Source: Apostichopus japonicus
Taxonomy: Eukaryota > Echinodermata > Holothuroidea > Aspidochirotida > Stichopodidae
Assembly: GCF_037975245.1 (NCBI RefSeq)
Contig: NC_092580.1
Coordinates: 12,245,501-12,309,500 of the forward strand
Length of the DNA stretch: 64,000 nucleotides
Direction: 5' to 3'
A program made the translations under genes and the position numbers. Of this stretch, positions 46,450-57,904 are shown piece after piece (position 1 is the first letter of the stretch; every line of letters begins with the position of its first letter). Below the pieces are notes generated by a model. It was not told the DNA's origin, ran no database searches, and worked only from the letters and a program-made list of their open reading frames with translations.

Positions 46450-48860
46450 TGTATTGATCAAATACTCTTTGGACCGGGTAAGACGCATTATGGAACTCTT
46501 CAACAATGTCCTTAGAATTCATATGACCAATTGGTTGGGTGGTCCGAGGCGTGTTGGTCTTGACTGGAGCCTAAAAATTTTTGCAGGTCCGTTAACATTC
46601 ATTAACGAAGTAATGATTTAGTGGTCATTTAAATTGGTCAATCACACTTTGGACCGGGCAAGACGCATCATGGTACCGTTCTACAATGTTCTTGGACTTC
46701 CTGTGACCTATTGGTTAGGTGGTCCAAGGCGTGCTGGTCTTGACTGGGGCCTAAAGATTTTTTCAGGTCCATTTACATTCATTAACGAAGTGATGATTTA
46801 GTGGTCAGTTTAATTGGTCAAGCACACTTTGGACCGGGAAAGACGCATTATGGTACTCTTCTACAATGTCCTTAGAGTTCATGTTAACCATCGGTTTGGT
46901 GATCCAAGGCGTGCTGCTTGGATTAGGGCCCAAAGTTTTTTCGTGGTCCCGTTACACTCATTTAATAAGTAATGATTTAATGGTCAGTTTAATTGGTCAA
47001 GCACTCTTTGGACCGGGCAAGATGCATTATGGTACTCTTCTACAATGTCCTTAGAGTTCATGTTGACCATCGGTTTGGTGATCCAAGGCGTGCTGCTTGG
47101 ATTAGGGCCCAAAGTTTTTTCGTGGTCCCGTTACACTCGATGATGTAGTAATGATTTAGTGGTCATTTAAATTGGTCAAGCACGCTTTGGACCGGGCAAC
47201 ACACATTATAGTACTCTTCTACAATGTCCTTAGAGTACATGTTACCGATTGGTTAGGTGGTCCAAACCGTGCTGCATGGATTAGGGCCCAAAGTTTTTTC
47301 GTGGTCCCGTTTCACTCATTTAAGAAGTAATGATTTAATGGTCAGTTAAATTGGTCAAGCACTCTTGGGACCGGGCAAGACGCATTATGGTACTCTTCTA
47401 CAATGTCCTTAGAGTTCATGTTGACTATCGGTTTGGTGATCCAAGGCGTGCTGCTTGGATTAGGGCCCAAAGTTTTTTCGTGGTCCCGTTACACTCGATG
47501 ATGTAGTAATGATTTAGTGGTCATTTAAATTGGTCAAGCACACTTTGGACCGGGCAACACGCATTATAGTACTCTTCTACAATGTCCTTAGAGTACATGT
47601 TACCGATTGGTTAGGTGGTCCAAACCGTGCTGCATGGATTAGGGCCCAAAGTTTTTTCGTGGTCCCGTTTCACTCATTTAAGAAGTAATGATTTAATGGT
47701 CAGTTAAATTGGTCAAGCACTCTTGGGACCGGGCAAGACGCATTATGGTACTCTTCTACAATGTCCTTAGAGTTCATGTTGACCATCGGTTTGGTGATCC
47801 AAGGCGTGCTGCTTGGATTAGGGCCCAAGATTTTTTCGTGGTCCCGTTACACTCGATGATGTAGTAATGATTTAGTGGTCATTTAAATTGATCAAGCACA
47901 CTTTGGACCGGGCAAGACGCATTATGATACTCTTCTACAATGTCCTTAGATTTAATGTTACCCATTGGTTAGGTGGTCCAAGGCGTGCTGCATGGATTAG
48001 GGCCCAAAGCTTTTTCGTTGTCCCATTTTACTCATTTAAGAAGTAATGATTTGATAGTCATTTTAATTGGTCAAGCACTCTTTGGACAGGGCAAGACGCA
48101 TTATGGTACTTTTATGCAATGTTCTTAGAGTTCATGTTAACCATCGGTTTGGTGATCCAAGGCGTGCTGCATGGATTAGGGCCCAAAGCTTTTTTTGTGG
48201 TCCCGTTACACTCATTAAAAAAGTAATGAATTAGTGGTCATTTAAATTGGTCAAGCACTCTTTGGACCGGGCAAGACGCATTATGTTACCCTTCTACAAG
48301 GTCCTTAGACTTTCTACGACCCATTGGTTGGGCGGTCCAAGGCGTGCTGGTCTTGATTAGGGCCCAAATGTTTTTATTTCAGTTCCCGTTACATTTATTT
48401 AAAAAAAATGTTGATTTAATGGTCAGTTTAATTGGTCAAGCACTCTTTGGACCGGGCAAGACGCATTATGGTATCCTTCTACAATGTGTTATGAATTCAT
48501 ATGACCCATTGGTAAGGTGGTCCAAGGCGTGCTAGTCTTGATTAGGGCCTAAAGTATTTTTTTTACATTAATTTAAGAACTGATGAAGTACTGGTCATTT
48601 TAGTTGGTCAAGAACTATTTGGACCGGGCAAAATGCATAATGGTACCCTTCTACATAGTCATCGGAGTTCATATGACCCATGGGCCATAGATAAACCTCT
48701 TTTCACGACCAATTGTTGAACATCTTGTAAGAAAGCTTTTGTCTTGCCACAGGTGTTACGTCGATACAATTGTCGAATACGTAACCGAATAGGCAGCTCA
48801 GTTACTCATTCGCGAATATCGAACGAGGAACGGGGAATAAGTATCTAACTTCACACCGGT
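46450..48860 (-). repeat. Inverted-repeat arm B-right: inverted approximately 180-bp array (13 units) with intact tip
   Basis: The motif GGACCGGGCAA (or a close variant) recurs at about 46,473, 46,653, 46,834, 47,010, 47,190, 47,370, 47,547, 47,727, 47,908, 48,087, 48,267, 48,448 and 48,623. Between about 46,990 and 47,900 a two-unit, approximately 358-bp higher-order repeat is seen (CTCGATGATGTAGTAATG near 47,137, 47,495 and 47,852). The last 240 bp are the inverse of the left tip. Confidence 0.92.
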
Positions 48861-49440
48861 TGCATCTAAGCATTTTCTATTTTGAAATTACTAGCGATAT
48901 CATTAAAAGATACAAAAATATGCTAAAAAAAAAGCTATGCCACCAAATAGTGTGGGGATATTAGACACTATACCCCCCCCCCCCTTCCACCTGCGGTCCG
49001 TCTAGCTATTCATTCCGAAGAAGAAAGCAAAACCTACTTTACAGTAGGTCATATATAGTAACAAATTGTGACACGGTTAGAAAGGCGCCTTGCGAGGAAT
49101 TTGCCAAGGGAGGGGCAAAGCTTGTAGGCAAACTATCTAAGCGTATAGCGCCACCATAAGTTGGCGCGAAGCGCAAAAGAAAATGTTGGCCGAAAATATG
49201 CCTCCCAGGTCGCTGGAAATGGCACTACCCAGGCCTTGTAAGTTTCATCTAAGCATTTCTATTTTGAAATTACTAGCGATATCATGAAAAGATACAAAAA
49301 ATATGCTAAAAAAAAGCTATGCCACCAAATATTGGGGGATGTTAGATACTATATATCCCCCACCTAAAATATTGGGGGCCGGGGGGGGGGGACACCCTCA
49401 ATATTTTAGGTGGGGATATGATTGCCGCCCATGTGCCAGT
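48861..49440 (+). repeat. Target-locus repeat, right portion and further copies
   Basis: TGCATCTAA (TSD) continues as GCATTTTCTATTTTG, followed by TATGCCACCAAATAG, GCGGTCCGTCTAGCTATTC, GGCACTACCCAGGCCTTG and then again CATCTAAGCATTTCTATTTT and TATGCCACCAAATATTGG. The unit is thus tandemly present and includes an uninterrupted version of the insertion site near 49,230-49,245. Confidence 0.85.
49358..49415. repeat. Inverted repeat, 17-bp arms
   Basis: CCCCACCTAAAATATTG (49358-49374) is the perfect inverse of CAATATTTTAGGTGGGG (49399-49415), with a G-rich loop. Confidence 0.9.
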
Positions 49441-52400
49441 TTATTTGGATTTTTTAAATGTGATATAATTGCATGTTTGGAAAAAAGTTTGATTATTCTG
49501 TTTTATTTTCTATATTGCAGGCTTTCCAACCAGCCAGAATCCACTACAATATACTGATAACTTTCCATCATTCTACAGTCATGAAGCAAGCACCAATTCT
49601 GCAAGCAGCTCCTTACCACCAACCAAAACTATTTTAATCGTACACCAACAACGTCCATCATTCATCATCCACCAAACAAGCAACAAGTCTGTAACCATCA
49701 ACCTGTATGTTCTAATGTCATAGGTTATCTTCTAAGGCATTTTATGTGTTATAAACCGAGAAAAATATAGGCATGAGGCTAGTTTCCCCACAGCACTGTC
49801 ATTTGTCAAAACGCTATGCTTATTTAGGCCTAGGCTGAGCTATTCCTAAGTGTTAACTTTTAAAGCCTAGCTAGCTCATACCTACAGTAATTTAGTTTAG
49901 TGTGAGTTAGGCCGTGTGAAACAAATATACGGCCTACTGTGCCTGCATAGGCCTATATACGTTTCTTGTCAATGTCATGGAAAGAAATAGTCTATGACCA
50001 AAACGATCAATAAAGTTGGGCATTATTGTGAGAATTGCCTCCCAATTCATCCATACTAATATTACTAATGCAGTCTAGCCTAGGCTACACCAGTGTGTTC
50101 TTTTAAAATTGTCAATAAATGCTATATAGATTATGGGCTCTAGGCTAGCCCTGTATATACTAATCAACAAGAAACAGAAAGACTAGCTTGATCCAATGAT
50201 TTTGTTGGAAGAGAAAGACCTTTAACGTTGCAAAGTTATTGTATGCCATCATAACTGTTAATTGTTAGCTTACCAAGTACAGTACTTAACACTAACATGC
50301 AGGCCTAGCCTTAGTTAGATGCTAATTAACTTGGCTAGTCATTGGACATATGAAATGCAAGACGTTTAGCAATTAGCATGCAGCACTTGCTCTATTTTAA
50401 TTATTATATTTTGTGCAATCAGTGCGATTACGCTTGTTACAGCCACCTGGGGGTAGGTTAGTTCCATCCAATTGAAGGTATCATTTATACGAGCCTAAAA
50501 GGTATGTATTTTTTAGTTGAACATGGATAGCATATAACGTCATCTTCGTTTACCCATGGTTAGCCAATGTACTTTAAGAAGCATTGTTAATTGTGATTTG
50601 AATGGTTTCATTCTCATCTTTCCAGCGGAGGGCTTGGTGGTATACATAAGTGGGTCAATCCATGCCAAATCAACAGTGGCCTCCACGTCGACCCTCTCAG
50701 AATCGCCTGAAATTGATATAGTGTCTTGCCATATGTCTCAAAGGATGAAATTGGGCACAAATTTTTTTTTTAAATTTTTCGTTGCTAGGATACGGCCCCG
50801 CACTAGCAACCAAATCCAGATTGCATTTTAAGAGCCCTAAATTTGTGTCAAGTTTGGAGGCATTTTTTGCATAAATGTAAAGTATTTTATGTCTGATATT
50901 GCAGATATTGTGGAAGACATGTGGCCAGTCTTCGAATTTAGCAAATTTTGAGGAAAATTTACGGTCTCAATTTTTCGTAACAAGTAATTAAAATGGCAGA
51001 AAATGAGATAGGGGTCTTTTCTGGCCCTACTTTGAGTGTGCTCTATATTCACAAGCAAAGGCATGTTTGAGTTTAAATTTCCATAGGATCCTTGTCCAGT
51101 GGTAGTACTACGGGAAAAGTGCGAAAAAAAAGTCAAGCGGGTCGTACGTTTTACGAACAGCGCCCTCAAACTTAAGAAATCTCACTTCTGGCCCTAATTG
51201 GAGGTCCATTTTGGGCCTGTGGGTATTTTTTTTTTTTTTTTTAAATAGCATTTTTCAGGAGCGTATTGACCCTATTTTTAAAAACTCAAGTCAAAAAGTT
51301 GTGTATTTTGTGTTATCTACTCAAATTTACGACTCGAAAATTGCAAAAATCACTTCATTGATATGTATGAAAATGCTTGCACAAGCCGATTTGAGTAATT
51401 CAAATGACAACAACTTCTTAGCATTAGCATACAGGTGCTTAAAAATTAAGAGGGTGGTCCACTAGCATAAGGACTGCAAATAAACTGCATTTTCAGGGTC
51501 ATATGCCCAACGATGCCTGTGAACAGCGCCCTCAAACATCACATTTTACCAATATTTTGGGCTATTTTGGGCATTTCAAGGTCAAATTTGGTCACAATTA
51601 AAAGTTTTATTTTTGGTTTTTAATACAAAACTAGTAAGATATGTATAGTTATGATGCAAAGAATGAGCTAAAACATCTTTTATATTAGTTATTCATGCTC
51701 TGATGAGCAGCTTAAAGTGGCGTATATGAGAGTTACATCAGCTCTACAGAAACATGCTTGCGAGGGCAAACAGTGGTAACATTGTATCTTCATTCAGGGA
51801 GATGTTAACAACATTAGAAACTATTGAAATGTATTTATTAAAAGTGTTCTGTCTAATACTCTTTGACTCCCTCTCACCCCCCCCCCCTCCCCCAACACCC
51901 TCCCCATAGTGCACTATGCAGATTTGTATACATACAGTATGTGACTGACTTTTACTGCATAGAGACTGCATAAAAATGCATTTAAGGTATATATACTGAA
52001 TTTTTTGGTCAAAAGGTGGAGTAGAACAACCAAGGAGGTTTTTTTATTTTTATGTCTTAATGTTTTGTCTCGATTGTTATAAATCTATCCAGCCACTGTA
52101 CGTGGCAGAAATAGCAACATTTAATTGCATGCATCCATGCGATTTGCAGTGAAAAGACGGAGGGTGGGGGGGGGTGCAGGGACAATGATGCTAGGGACAA
52201 GAGAAGTAGGGTTTCAGGAGCTTTTGTATCCTTCCAGAATTTTGGAGGTTTTCATAGACATTCCTGTATTTTCTTATGTAAATAGCTCTTTCAAATATTC
52301 TACTGCCATTTTCCCTAAGTTGTCAAGTTTAGAGGATAAATCTGTCCTTCGTCTGGACAAACATCATATTTCTTTCTGCAGGTAGGCGTAGTCCCTCCAT

Positions 52401-53346
52401 ATATGATGGGCTGTAATTGTTGTACTCCCCAATCCTTACTCCTGTGAGTCCTGTCACTGTCCCTGTCCCAAATCCCTACCTTTCTCACCCCTTTGGAATC
52501 CATTGAACATTCAACTGTTAGACCACACTGCTACTACTGTAGTTGAACATTACGGTGGAGTAATTGCACACGAGAATAATCAAATAGCATATTTTGGAAA
52601 ACAAAAGTCGATCATAAGTAGTTTATTATATTAACAGTATCAGTAAATGGAGCAATAATAAGCACATAACAGAAACCAACAGGGTAGGATGCAGAAATAT
52701 TTACATATTGAAAGCTTTTATTTAATGCAGTATGGTGCCTTGAATCACCAATTTATGTACTCTCATTAGGAATCCGGAGGGGCACAGCCACTATTTCGAG
52801 GGAGAGAATTAGAAATTATCTTTGATTTTCATTGAGATGGCAGGGGCACTACGGCAACTTTGTAGTTTTAGTAGGAAAACAAGGCTATTTACATACACTT
52901 GTGAAAAGGCACCAAGGGGCATGGTTTCCAGAGTGAGAAAAAACATGTAGAATTGACAGATTTTTAAGAGCAACTTTTCTTTCAGTGGTTTTTTTTAAAA
53001 CTGAACATCAAAACCTTAACATTTCCTGCAGCTGCTCAATATATACTGGCTCTTGGCGCAAATTTTGCTAGAGTGGAGTTTTGGACAGTCTTAGAGCCCT
53101 GACTTAGATGGTAAAGTTGTAGGATGATGAAGAGGGCACCTAAGGCATTGAATGGGTTAAAGGGCATACCGCAGTTGTTGCTATCAGTGATGGATGATTT
53201 TTAAGCTCATTACCGCAAGAGGTATTTAGCCATTCGACCTGCTTCCTGACGTACATAGTCTTACGTTCATCGAGTGCATTTTGTTTGTTCTTCTTTCACC
53301 CTCTGTCTACATTGTTGGTTTTCTTTTCTTTCATCTTCCGCTGCAG
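49441..53346. other. Long non-coding stretch
   Basis: No supported gene. About 49,518-49,720 is a copy of the dispersed repeat near 11,115. ACAGCGCCCTCAAAC occurs at about 51,158 and again at about 51,524 within AT-rich DNA. A C tract lies near 51,877. Confidence 0.5.
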
Positions 53347-53478
53347 TTTATTCTCTCCACAAAAGGTCGCTATAGAAAATTTAGGAGATACAGCTCAGTC
53401 GGAGTACAAGCATGGCTCATCTCTGAACACGGAGCCCAGTAGTAGCGATAGTTACAGGGACATTTTAACCAGTCATAA
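53347..53478 (+). CDS. Putative coding exon 1 of an unrecognised gene
   Basis: 132 nt between an acceptor (TTCCGCTGCAG, AG at 53,345-53,346) and a consensus donor (gtaagt at 53,479). One frame is open across it (KVAIENLGDTAQSEYKHG..., Ser-rich end, ..LTSHK) and, joined to 54,464, continues for 14 more codons before a TGA. No upstream exon or start codon was identified, and the protein is not recognised. Confidence 0.45.
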
Positions 53479-54010
53479 GTAAGTTTCACTCTCTAAACAT
53501 GTTTTATTTGAACCAAGGTTTTGTCAGCTGGCAACATATTTTTTATTCTTTTGTAAAACAATTCAAAAATAAGAAACTGACTGGGAAAAGTAAATGCAAT
53601 GTACTTTATTGAGACAAGTTATTGGATAATCCCAAACTGAATGTTTACTTACCATAAATGTTACTGGTCGAAAGTTACGATGTGTCCTGGTAACAACATC
53701 TCAAGATGTAAAGGATTGGCAAGGTAAATAGAATCGATTTGGGGTGGGGGTGAGTGGAGGAGGGGTGGGCGGCTAAAATAAATTGCTTGTAACGATATGC
53801 TATTTAAATTTACACTCTTAACAGTTGACTCTACTGAAAACTGCACAGTGCATTTTAAAGTAGACCACTATCTATTTCTTGCTTTAAAGCAGAACTGTTT
53901 GTGACTTTGTGTTGAGTTTGTTTTGATCTCATCTTCCTTCATGTAATGTATAGGGAGATGAGATATTGTACTTCACCCCACATCAGAAATGTGAGAGAGT
54001 GAGTTTGTGT

Positions 54011-54057
54011 GGGTGGGTGGGTGGGTGGGTGGGTCGGCGGGTGGATGCGTGGGTGTG
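54011..54057 (+). repeat. (GTGG)n microsatellite
   Basis: About six perfect GTGG/GGGT units followed by variant units; lies in the intron between putative exons 1 and 2. Confidence 0.9.
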
Positions 54058-54463
54058 CGTGTGTTTGTGAGTGAGTGAGCAAAATTAAGTATGTCGCAAA
54101 CTCCTCCTAGACCTGAAGTCCTGTCAAGTTCAAGCTTGGTGGGTGGGTGTCTGACCATGTTAACTCATGCCTGCGTGATTGATGACGTCAAAGAGGTCGA
54201 AGGTCAAGAAATCTAAAAATTGGTTATTAGCCATTTTCTGCATGCCAACTTCTTGGACAAAGGCATTAATCCACATTATATGTAGAGAATGAAGAGACAA
54301 AGTTTAAAACAAGACAGATTTAGCTGTTTAGGCTTGTTGTTAATGGGTCAATTGAGTTAAAGTTAAAATTGGTCTAAATTGTGCAAAATCGTAATAGATG
54401 CTAAGATCCCATAACAAGGGAGTTTATTAGGCAAGTTTCATTCGTTTCTGTTTTTCTCGACAG

Positions 54464-54548
54464 GAAAGATATGATTGACAAAGATGGCTACCTTCAAGGT
54501 ATTCAATGAATTTAGATGAATAATGAAGCAGTCCATGACAGAATGAAG
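54464..54548 (+). CDS. Putative exon 2, with two in-frame stops before an internal ATG
   Basis: It follows TTTTTCTCGACAG and ends at AATGAAG|gtgaga. Read in phase with exon 1 it gives KDMIDKDGYLQGIQ, then TGA ATT TAG (54,507-54,515), then ATG (54,516) MNNEAVHDRMK in the same frame, which continues into exon 3. Either the downstream protein starts at this ATG, or the upstream part belongs to another transcript, or the gene is damaged. A shorter exon ending at a gt at 54,499 would enter exon 3 in a different, soon-closed frame. Confidence 0.45.
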
Positions 54549-55143
54549 GTGAGATGACAAAACTATTAATTATTGGATCATTCAACTGTCAATTTGAGTA
54601 TAGTTTCATTAGTTTAATGTAAGTTTAATTGCTTTGTTCAAGGGCTGTCCTAACATTGTTGGTGTTTAATATCATTAGATGCAAGGTTACATTGCGACTA
54701 ACATGCAACATCATGTAGTTCCTGTTGAAATTTCAAGTTTCATTGCGTACACTGCATTTCGTGTTTAATAGAATGCTGAGTGAAACTACCCACTGCTGTA
54801 GGTGATGAAACATTTGGTGTTTAATCCGCAAGCTCCAGCTCGTTCATTGAGGCTAATTAAATTTCAACTCCTACCCAGATCCCAACGAAGAGAGTAAGTG
54901 ATGTCTGCTCCTGTAACTCGACAATAGCATAAGAGACGGTGGTATGAACAGACCTTAAAAGTTAACACGTCATTTAATGAAAGTGAAAATATTCCCAATC
55001 TTGGTGGGGTGGAATTCATTTCCCCTGTGGGTTGTATAACTAAAGAGAAATCTGAAAGCAATGATGATTATTAATGCATCTTTGCGTGATTGATTATTAA
55101 TCCATCCTTGTGTGATTGATTATTAATCCATCTTTTTGCTTAG

Positions 55144-55297
55144 ACGTTGAAGGACAACGTAGTAAAATCAGAGGATTCCGTGAAGAGACTGGTAGCAGAG
55201 ATCAAGATGCTAGGTCAAAGGGTCGTTCAATCTCATAAAGCCATACAGAAAGGAGGAAGAGCCAAGTACATTTTCAAGTTTCTTCCATTTGGGTTTG
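55144..55297 (+). CDS. Putative exon 3, coiled-coil segment
   Basis: Between an acceptor (TTTTTGCTTAG) and a donor (gtatgt at 55,298), 51 codons are open: TLKDNVVKSEDSVKRLVAEI and on to QSHKAIQKGG and KFLPFGF. Leu/Val spacing suggests a short heptad coiled coil. It ends one base into a codon, which exon 4 completes in frame as GAA. Confidence 0.5.
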
Positions 55298-57493
55298 GTA
55301 TGTTGAGAGTACAAGATGGATATGATGCTCGCATTGTATAAAATTATTAGTAGCAGTATGCTAGAAACAATAGGTTGTAGGACAATTGTTTGCGAGTGGG
55401 TCACAGATATGGTCATGTGCGAAGAATGTTGGAATGAATTTCAAAACTAACCAATAAGTCTGTCTTGCGTACAAGCTAAATAATCCGAGCGCGTTTAGCA
55501 GCAGTGTCAAGCATAAATCAGGGATGTTTATATTCTGTTAAAGTGTTCTTTTTATGGTAGTTTGCAAGCAAAGATGTTACCTAACTTATATGGAATTGAT
55601 ACCAAGTTTTTGTATTGAATGAGTGCAGTTGTTAAATTTTATGTCCCCGCCAACCCCAACCCCGGAAAGAAGTATCCCCAACCGTGATGAAATATCACTT
55701 AGTAATATTCAGTTTACCGAAGGCGATGGAGTACAACAGAGTTGAGGAGAGTGGAATTTTCCGAACTTTAAAGAATACATCAAGTTTATTTCCTTCGTCC
55801 TCAGATTCAGTTTAAAGTACATTTGGTGAATATGGTAAGGATAACAAGCTCGTTCCCTTTTTCCTAGAACTGAATAATAATTCACACAAAGCAAATTGCT
55901 CTTTTTACCCATCATGAAAGTAGCTGTACTATTGTATTGGAAACAATTTTATTCCTGCCATTAGTTTTGCCATATGCAACTGTGCATTATTTTTTTTTTT
56001 TTTGGGGGGGGCCTTAATTGTTTGTGCATTGTGTCACGTTTGTTTTGACAAATAAGGCTTTGTTCTGTGCAGTGATCAATTTTCCTATAATCCTAGAGAT
56101 ATAAATATAACTATATTTAGAGGAAAATCTTGAAAAGGGTGTAACAATATTAACGTCGGGTCGGGTCAGATCTTTCTGGAAACCCTACACGTAAAATGAC
56201 TAGGAGAGAATTGGTCGGGGGGGGGGGGGGGGTCTTGGTGGAATATTTAGGGACATTGCGGTATTGTGTGTTGTTCTCCATCTCAATTAAAGACCTCTAA
56301 TTTATTTGTAAATAAACACCCAGTTACTTAGTATTTTGCTGTTTTGGATGCAGCCAGGGGTGGGACCTAGGTTCTCCATCTCTTAGATTTTGTCTGTAAC
56401 CCTACCAAAACTCATATCCAGTACCACTTAACCCACTCCGAACTCTGTTGCTCCATTTACCTTAGAGAATCTTGCTATGAATTTGACTGACTTGCTACAC
56501 AAATGCAAAGATATTGGGCATTTTTTTTCTTCCATTAACAGAAATTCTAGTATTATCATCAATATAATGATAAACAAAATGGAAGTACTTTCAGCACATG
56601 TATTCAAAATATTAAACACTTACTTATTGCCTCCACTCCACCCTCCACTTCAATATTCTGGATTGGCTTTATGATTATGGGCATGTTTGAGATGTAGTAT
56701 TTCTCCTTCTCTGTTATTGTCAGATAATGAAACACCATCAGTCCAAAAGTTGACAAATTTGTACTACCACTGTTAACATGTCATTTGAGTAAAACTCTTT
56801 TTGTAATTTTGTGTTGGATCTGAGGAACTGAGCTAAATCATGGTTAAAGTATAAATAGTCTTGTCATTCTAAACCGATAAACCTCGGCAAATTAAAGGGT
56901 CGTTCCCTCAAAAATTAAAGGTGGCATAAAAAATCCAGTCTGGCCTGATAGCACTGTTTTTCAATGGTTCACAAAAAATTAGCTGAGGTTTGTTTCTAAA
57001 GTCATCTTTTTTAAAGTTTTCCTTCATGTCTTTCCATTGTAATATAGCTTGTAAATCTATTGCAACTCTAATACTTTTAGCCTTCATGTTGTAATATATT
57101 CCTCTTTTTTTTTACATTTTTTTTTACATTTTATAATAAAATTCTGTAACTACTGTAGTTGATACAACAATACTAGACATTTTACTAGTAGATGGGTTAT
57201 AAATGATAAAACAAAAAATTGACATTACATACAGTAAGTTAGGGAAATCATTAAATGTTCTTACATCTCTGTCTGTGGCTCTGACCCCATCCCACCAAGA
57301 AAGTGTTACTCCCCCACCCCCTCCCATCACCCAAAGCAATCTGTGTTTGCCCTTAAACTTATTGACTATTATCGACTCATTCGAGACTTCAAATGTAACA
57401 TGCAGGATCTACACTTTATGCAGAGTACTTTCGTCTACATGGCTTGTGTATTCCTATCTAGTAATTTTCTTTCATACTCTTTTTTTTGGACAG

Positions 57494-57645
57494 AACCACC
57501 TATGGTGTCCACCATGGAACAGCTCCCCGAGAGACCTCCAGAAGAATTAAATTTGGAAGAGACTTGGGAAGATGACGAAACATCAGACAGAGACAATAAA
57601 TTGGAATCCCAAGCCCCTGTAGCTGATAGTCTCATCGCTGAGTAA
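57494..57645 (+). CDS. Putative terminal exon (frame 1), acidic tail ending at a premature-looking stop
   Basis: After TTTTTTTTGGACAG the frame reads EPPMVSTMEQLPERPPEELN and on through an acidic WEDDETSDRDNK segment to ADSLIAE and a TAA (57,643-57,645). The exon 2-3-4 phases agree. The frame from the exon 2 ATG encodes about 112 residues of an unrecognised acidic protein. The stop lies exactly where a second, longer open frame takes over (next entry). Confidence 0.5.
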
Positions 57646-57904
57646 AGTAAGCTCTAACTCGGACCGGATCAGGAAAGGCTTACCAGACAATAACCTCCTG
57701 AAGGCAGAAGAAGACAGAAAAGTTTGTTCCAATTCAGGTAGCGACGTGCCGAACGCTTCATCAATCCAAAGAGACAAGCCGATGGAAGTTTCCTTCAGAG
57801 AGATTAGAAATAGGACTAAAGTTGAAGAAGAATCGGAAAGTGATTCGATCCAGCTACCAGATAGTCCTGCCAGTCTCCAACTTTCAGGATCACAAACTTT
57901 TTGA
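57623..57904 (+). CDS. Overlapping +1 open frame, likely continuation of the same protein
   Basis: Shifted by +1 from the preceding exon, the sequence is open from 57,623 to a TGA at 57,902-57,904. Past 57,641 it encodes a Ser/Glu-rich segment including DRIRKGLPDNNLLKAEEDR and VEEESESDSIQLPDSPASLQ, which looks protein-like. Skipping the T of the frame-1 TAA joins the two frames exactly (GAG T|AA AGT). A one-base indel in this allele or assembly, a decaying gene, or programmed +1 shifting at a stop codon are all possible. Confidence 0.4.
   Translation: MIVSSLSKVSSNSDRIRKGLPDNNLLKAEEDRKVCSNSGSDVPNASSIQRDKPMEVSFREIRNRTKVEEESESDSIQLPDSPASLQLSGSQTF

Larger units (their letters stand above)
13647..48860. 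mobile_element. Approximately 35.2-kb composite fold-back element with 9-bp target-site duplication
   Basis: The left end begins ACCGGTGTGAAGTTAGATAC and the right end is its inverse (..CTTCACACCGGT at 48860). The block is flanked by identical 9-bp sequences TGCATCTAA (13638-13646 and 48861-48869). Nearby copies of the target repeat read through this point, so the two outer ends belong to one insertion. Inside are two same-orientation modules. Module A (13647 to about 21,960) and module B (41,575-48,860) each consist of a 180-bp tandem array, a core and an inverted array. The left end of module B (41,575) repeats the same terminal sequence but has unrelated flanking DNA; the right end of module A has lost its terminus. 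No transposase was recognised. A 9-bp TSD with long inverted repeats would fit Mutator-like or other fold-back elements, but the superfamily is not established. Confidence 0.7.

Noticed and set aside
13647-48860. CRISPR-like or prokaryotic array interpretation of the 180-bp repeats
   Set aside because: Unit size, inverted arrangement, TSD and eukaryotic context all point to transposon termini or satellite DNA.
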